Below, one piece after another: positions 16,132-19,074 of a DNA stretch of 19,074 nucleotides; within the stretch, counting starts at the first letter, position 1; every line of letters begins with the position of its first letter. The notes beneath the pieces were generated by a model. The model did no database searches and was not told where the DNA came from. It saw nothing but the letters and a program-made list of their open reading frames with translations. Made by a program: the position numbers and the translations under genes. Origin of the DNA: Lachnospiraceae bacterium UBA7225 (GTDB taxonomy: Bacteria > Bacillota > Clostridia > Lachnospirales > Lachnospiraceae); contig DKTR01000111.1 of NCBI GenBank assembly GCA_002473385.1, positions 1 to 19,074 on the forward strand, read 5' to 3'.

Positions 16132-16273
16132 AATTTACAGTGCATGTGCGCAGCAGTCAGAGAAAAACTGTATGAAAATGCATGACTGTGAATAAATAAA
16201 AACTGTTAAAAATAACAAAAAGCGGGAGATATAAAGAAAAAAATTGGAGAAAATTACAATAAATTTATGATAC

Positions 16274-16306
16274 GTTCATAATTTGTTCATATATGGTTGT
16301 TATACT
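16274..16306 (+). promoter_or_regulatory. Direct-repeat (Pho-box-like) site and extended -10 promoter
   Basis: GTTCATA occurs at 16274-16280 and again at 16285-16291, an exact repeat with an 11-base period. This is the layout bound by PhoB/PhoP-type (OmpR-family) response regulators, whose B. subtilis box is TTAACA-like hexamers spaced by about five bases. Nine bases after it is TGt-TATACT (16298-16306) without a good -35, as expected of an activator-dependent promoter. The downstream gene is a pyrophosphatase, which fits phosphate control. That regulatory link is inferred. Confidence 0.45.
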
Positions 16307-16470
16307 ATAGACAGTTAAAAAACTTTCTCCGATTAATAGATAAATTTTTTCATAATTGCCTCCGGTGTACCAGACGCCGGGGGCACTCCTCATTATATGG
16401 CTGGTGTTGCGATTCACTTCATTCACAGTAACCCAATCAGTAACCGTCTGACTTTCCGCCAAATGTCTGC

Positions 16471-16499
16471 TTTACTAATTCCGTGATTTCTGCTATCAT
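16471..16499 (+). promoter_or_regulatory. Proximal promoter of the pyrophosphatase gene
   Basis: TTTACT (16471-16476), a 17-base spacer and TATCAT (16494-16499), with TGc at 16491-16493. The start near 16506 gives a leader of about 26 bases with a GGGGGA ribosome site at 16521-16526. Confidence 0.65.
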
Positions 16500-16531
16500 T
16501 TAACAGAAGAAGAAAATTTTGGGGGACACTC

Positions 16532-18184
16532 ATGGAACAATACGATAAACATAAAATATACGTGATCGGGCACAAAAATCCTGATACAGATTCTATCTGC
16601 TCAGCAATTGCCTATGCCTATCTGAAAAATCAGTCGGGCTCCGGGGAGTACATAGCGAAGCGCGCCGGTCATGTGAGTACGGAAACACAGTACGTGCTGG
16701 AAAAATTTAATATGGAAGCGCCCGGTTATGTGCCAAACGTGAGGACGCGGGTAAAGGATATGGAGATCCGGCGCACGCAGGGAGTGTCCAGCGATATTTC
16801 TTTAAAAAAGGCATGGACACTTTTAAATGAAACAAAGGGCACGACGCTGCCAATTATAAAGGAAGACAACGTGCTGGAGGGCTTAATTAGTATCGGTGAT
16901 ATTGCGCGGTCTTATATGGCAGTTGTGGACAATGCCATCCTTTCTAAGGCACGGACACAGTACAGCAATATTCTGGAGACGCTGGACGGAACGCTGTATG
17001 TGGGTGATCCGGAAGAGTTTTTTGATAAAGGCAAGGTGATCGTGGCTGCCTCCAGTCCGGAGGTCATGGAATCCTATATTGAAGAGCACGATATGGTCAT
17101 TCTTGGGAACCGTTACGAGACGCAGCTCTGTGCCATTGAGATGAAAGCAGGCTGTCTGATTATCTGCGGGGACGCAGTTGTTACAAAAACTATCCAGATT
17201 CTGGCACGGGAAAAGGGCTGCACGGTCATCGCAACGCCATACGATACCTACACGGTTGCGCATCTGATCAATCAGAGCATGCCGGTGCGGTTTTTTATGA
17301 AGGATAATGAGATCATTGCCTTCTCTGAGGATGATTTTACCGATGATATTAAGGAAATCATGGCGAGCAAGCGGCATCGCGATTTCCCGATCCTGGACAG
17401 AAACGGTCACTATGTGGGAACCATTTCCCGCCGGAATTTGCTTGGTATTAAGAAACGGCGGCTGATTCTGGTCGATCACAACGAACCCTCCCAGGCGGTC
17501 GATAATATTGAGAGCGCTGAAATCCTGGAAATTATTGATCATCACCGCCTTGGCTCGCTGGAGACAATGATGCCGGTGTACTTCCGCAACCAGCCGGTCG
17601 GCTGTACGGCGACAATTATTTATCAGATGTATCAGGAGCAGGGAGTAGAGATCCCGAAAAAAATTGCAGGGCTGATGTGCGCGGCGATTATTTCGGATAC
17701 GCTTCTGTTCCGTTCGCCCACCTGTACTCCGGCGGATAAGGCTGCAGCGCAGGCGCTTGCCCGGACGGCGGGAATCGACTGTCAGGAATTTGCGTCAAAA
17801 ATGTTTGCTGCAGGCAGCAATCTGAAGAGTAAGTCGGCAGAAGAAATTTTTTATCAGGACTTTAAAAAATTTGAACAGGATGGGACCACCTTCGGTGTGG
17901 CACAGATCACCTCCATGACGGAGGGCGAGCTAGCGGATGCCAAGGAAAAACTACTTGCCTATATGAAAACAGCGTTTGAAAATCAGCACCTTACTATGCT
18001 GTTTTTCATGCTGACGGATATTTTGAACGAATCCACTGAGCTGCTGTGCTTCGGGGAAGGAGCGGAAAAGCTGGTGCGGGAGGCTTTTGGCAAATCCGTG
18101 GAAAACGGTTCGGCCATTCTGCCGGGGCTCGTGTCCCGCAAGAAGCAGCTTATTCCGACATTGTTCTCCACACTCCAGCAGTAA
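16532..18184 (+). CDS. ppaC: Family II Mn-dependent inorganic pyrophosphatase with CBS and DRTGG domains
   Basis: A 550-residue cytoplasmic enzyme that splits pyrophosphate to phosphate. The DHH catalytic domain is divided: residues 1-65 hold the metal ligands GHKNPDTDS (His14, Asp18, Asp20), and residues about 308-430 hold LVDHNE (Asp315) and IIDHHRLG (336-340). The C-terminal DHHA2 domain carries the substrate-binding SRK triad (535-537). Inserted between are CBS1 (about 72-130), a DRTGG-type domain (about 135-248) and CBS2 (about 250-306). CBS-bearing family II enzymes are regulated by adenine nucleotides, and those with DRTGG also by diadenosine polyphosphates. The length fits that subtype, against about 310 residues for the simple form. 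Two promoters precede it, and the flavin reductase gene follows by 21 bases, probably in the same transcript. Confidence 0.94.
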   Translation: MEQYDKHKIYVIGHKNPDTDSICSAIAYAYLKNQSGSGEYIAKRAGHVSTETQYVLEKFNMEAPGYVPNVRTRVKDMEIRRTQGVSSDISLKKAWTLLNETKGTTLPIIKEDNVLEGLISIGDIARSYMAVVDNAILSKARTQYSNILETLDGTLYVGDPEEFFDKGKVIVAASSPEVMESYIEEHDMVILGNRYETQLCAIEMKAGCLIICGDAVVTKTIQILAREKGCTVIATPYDTYTVAHLINQSMPVRFFMKDNEIIAFSEDDFTDDIKEIMASKRHRDFPILDRNGHYVGTISRRNLLGIKKRRLILVDHNEPSQAVDNIESAEILEIIDHHRLGSLETMMPVYFRNQPVGCTATIIYQMYQEQGVEIPKKIAGLMCAAIISDTLLFRSPTCTPADKAAAQALARTAGIDCQEFASKMFAAGSNLKSKSAEEIFYQDFKKFEQDGTTFGVAQITSMTEGELADAKEKLLAYMKTAFENQHLTMLFFMLTDILNESTELLCFGEGAEKLVREAFGKSVENGSAILPGLVSRKKQLIPTLFSTLQQ

Positions 18185-18205
18185 CGGGGCTGTGAAACCA
18201 GAGGC

Positions 18206-18865
18206 ATGAAGAAGAAAGGAAAGGCATTGGGAAAACAGATCTGGAAGGCCGGCAACATGCTTTATCCGCTGCCAGCGGTTATGGTAAGCTGCAAAAAGCC
18301 GGGAGAAAAAGCAAATATTATTACTGTGGCATGGACAGGGACGGTATGTACAAATCCCGCCATGCTATATATTTCTGTACGTCCGGAGCGGCATTCCTAT
18401 GCGATTCTCCGGGAGACAGGGGAATTTGTGGTCAATCTGACGACCGAAAAGCTTGTGCGTGAGACGGACATCTGCGGTGTACGCTCCGGACGGGACATAG
18501 ATAAATTTGAAGAATTGCACCTTACAGAGGAGGCATCGCAGCATATCACTGCACCGTGTATCAAAGAATGCCCGGTCAACATCGAGTGCCGCGTCACGCA
18601 GGTGCTGGAGCCGGGCTCCCACCACATATTCCTTGCCGAAGTGCTTGCCGTTCACGTTGACGAGACCTATCTCGATAAAAACGGAAAATTCCATCTGAAC
18701 GATGCCGGGCTGCTGGTCTATTCTCACGGTGAATACCATGCGGTCGGAGAACTGCTTGGTACCTTCGGTTACTCCATCAGAAAAAAAGAAAGTACTGGAA
18801 AACAGAAAATAATTAAAACAAGATGTAGTGCCAAACCTGCAAAAAATAGAAAAGGCAGCACATGA
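18206..18865 (+). CDS. Flavin reductase family protein (FMN-binding split barrel)
   Basis: A 219-residue small flavoprotein of the flavin reductase-like family. Recognisable parts are PLPAVMVSCKKPGEKANIITVAW near the N terminus, TNPAMLYISVRPERHSYAILRETGEFVVNL, the VRETDICGVRSGRDIDKFE loop, and YSHGEYHAVGELLGTFGYSIRKK at the end of the core. The physiological partner is unknown; family members reduce flavins or act as FMN-binding oxidoreductases. The last 24 residues form a basic tail beyond the usual end. The ATG at 18206 has agagg only one base upstream. An in-frame TTG at 18227 with AAAGGA six bases upstream would give a product seven residues shorter and is a fair alternative start. It probably shares a transcript with ppaC. 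Confidence 0.85.
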   Translation: MKKKGKALGKQIWKAGNMLYPLPAVMVSCKKPGEKANIITVAWTGTVCTNPAMLYISVRPERHSYAILRETGEFVVNLTTEKLVRETDICGVRSGRDIDKFEELHLTEEASQHITAPCIKECPVNIECRVTQVLEPGSHHIFLAEVLAVHVDETYLDKNGKFHLNDAGLLVYSHGEYHAVGELLGTFGYSIRKKESTGKQKIIKTRCSAKPAKNRKGST

Positions 18866-18870
18866 TATTG

Positions 18871-18920
18871 TTTCGAAAGCATTTCAAATCTTGATGGAAT
18901 TGTGTCGAGAAATTAATTTT
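18871..18920 (+). terminator. Weak candidate terminator after the flavin reductase
   Basis: Nested imperfect arms tttcga (18871-18876) / tcga-g-aaa (18905-18912) and atttca (18881-18886) / tggaat (18895-18900) precede a T-rich stretch (18912-18921). The stem is AT-rich and interrupted, so this is a low-confidence call. Confidence 0.3.
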
Positions 18921-18922
18921 TG

Positions 18923-18950
18923 TTTACAAATCCAAAGAATGTGCTATAAT
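18923..18950 (+). promoter_or_regulatory. Strong promoter in front of the right-edge RNA element
   Basis: TTTACA (18923-18928), a 16-base spacer and a perfect TATAAT (18945-18950), with TGc at 18942-18944. The predicted start at about 18957-18960 falls just before the first paired base of the structured element. Confidence 0.85.
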
Positions 18951-18956
18951 GTTCGA

Positions 18957-19074
18957 TAAGGGCAGAGGAAAATGAAAAGAATGGAGACCACGATGCCATG
19001 CAATCGTGGGCTGAATTCTTTTCATTTGCCGAGCGAAGCGAGTGAGGAAAACCGGAGGTTTTCCGAGCCTCTGT
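18957..19074 (+). ncRNA. Candidate structured noncoding RNA or structured leader (cut by window end)
   Basis: Directly after a strong promoter, the sequence folds into nested and side-by-side stems. Stem A: cagagg (18963-18968) with cctctg (19068-19073). Stem B: 13 perfect pairs, 18970-18982 with 19015-19027. Stem C inside B: ccacgat (18988-18994) with atcgtgg (19003-19009). Stem D: ggaaaacc (19046-19053) with ggttttcc (19057-19064), three-base loop. The linker 19031-19042 is a mirror sequence, gagcgaagcgag. No ribosome site and start codon pair stands out. Stem A closes the whole domain into a multi-branched fold. I do not recognise it as tmRNA, RNase P, SRP or 6S RNA, or as a riboswitch class I know. 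It could instead be a dispersed repeat element or the leader of a gene beyond the window. Confidence 0.5.

Larger units (their letters stand above)
16132..16531 (+). other. 400-base intergenic regulatory region
   Basis: No convincing gene lies here. The first half (16185-16320) is very A/T-rich and ends in a direct repeat and an extended -10 box. The middle carries a GC-rich hairpin (16358-16384, gcctccgg/ccgggggc) with no T run after it. A second promoter (16471-16499) lies close to ppaC. A 29-codon ORF (16397-16486) and a 65-codon minus-strand ORF (16265-16462) have no supported ribosome site or recognisable product. No canonical terminator for the S1 gene was found. Confidence 0.7.

Noticed and set aside
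16385..16440. A purine-type riboswitch suggested by tcattatatgg
   Set aside because: The match is a few bases only. The paired P1 stem, kissing loops and conserved core are missing.
16265..16462. A 65-codon minus-strand ORF in the large intergenic region
   Set aside because: The frame shows no domain, no good ribosome site at its start and no promoter.
16397..16486. A 29-codon + strand ORF upstream of ppaC
   Set aside because: It has no ribosome site or recognisable product and overlaps the proximal ppaC promoter.

Overview
The window looks like a stretch of chromosome from a gut-type, spore-forming clostridium, most likely Lachnospiraceae. The reasons are the roughly even base composition, the spmB gene, a QTGD-type wall-sorting motif, GGAGG ribosome sites, sigma-A promoters with extended -10 boxes, and a conserved-looking hypothetical family of the kind seen in that group. 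The genus is not readable from this sequence. All thirteen genes lie on the + strand. There is no rRNA, tRNA, CRISPR array, insertion sequence or phage gene.

Layout. 1-132: a long hairpin at the left edge and a leader. 133-3534: a wall-anchored surface protein with Pro/Thr/Glu tandem repeats and several SpaA/Cna-B-like modules. 3586-4110: spmB (spore maturation) without its usual partner spmA. 4253-6727: a TPR protein with a long low-complexity linker and a degenerate AAA-like ATPase domain, with its own promoter and a strong terminator. 6917-7498: a TetR-family regulator whose promoter contains a perfect 16-bp operator. 7601-11067: a cytoplasmic GH13 alpha-glucan hydrolase followed by glycogen branching enzyme (glgB), then an uncharacterised two-domain protein (11153-12190). 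12345-15020: an ECF-type sigma factor next to a single-pass membrane protein with an anti-sigma-like cytoplasmic tail and an external beta-propeller. 15094-16131: an S1-domain protein (ribosomal protein S1-like). 16132-16531: a 400-base regulatory region holding a Pho-box-like direct repeat and two promoters. 16532-18184: a CBS/DRTGG-regulated family II pyrophosphatase. 18206-18865: a flavin reductase. 18923-19074: a near-consensus promoter firing directly into a multi-stem RNA-like element cut by the window edge.

How they work together. The TetR-GH13-glgB-hypothetical block reads as one glycogen/maltodextrin unit, since no terminator or promoter is visible between its genes. The sigma factor and membrane propeller form a self-contained signalling pair. 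The two most promising unexplained items are the promoter-plus-structured-RNA at the right edge and the sigma/beta-propeller module, for which a possible ECF-type promoter also sits in front of the surface protein. A recurring trait is short tandem repeats inside reading frames: the surface protein, TPR-ATPase, hypothetical protein and propeller linker all carry them.
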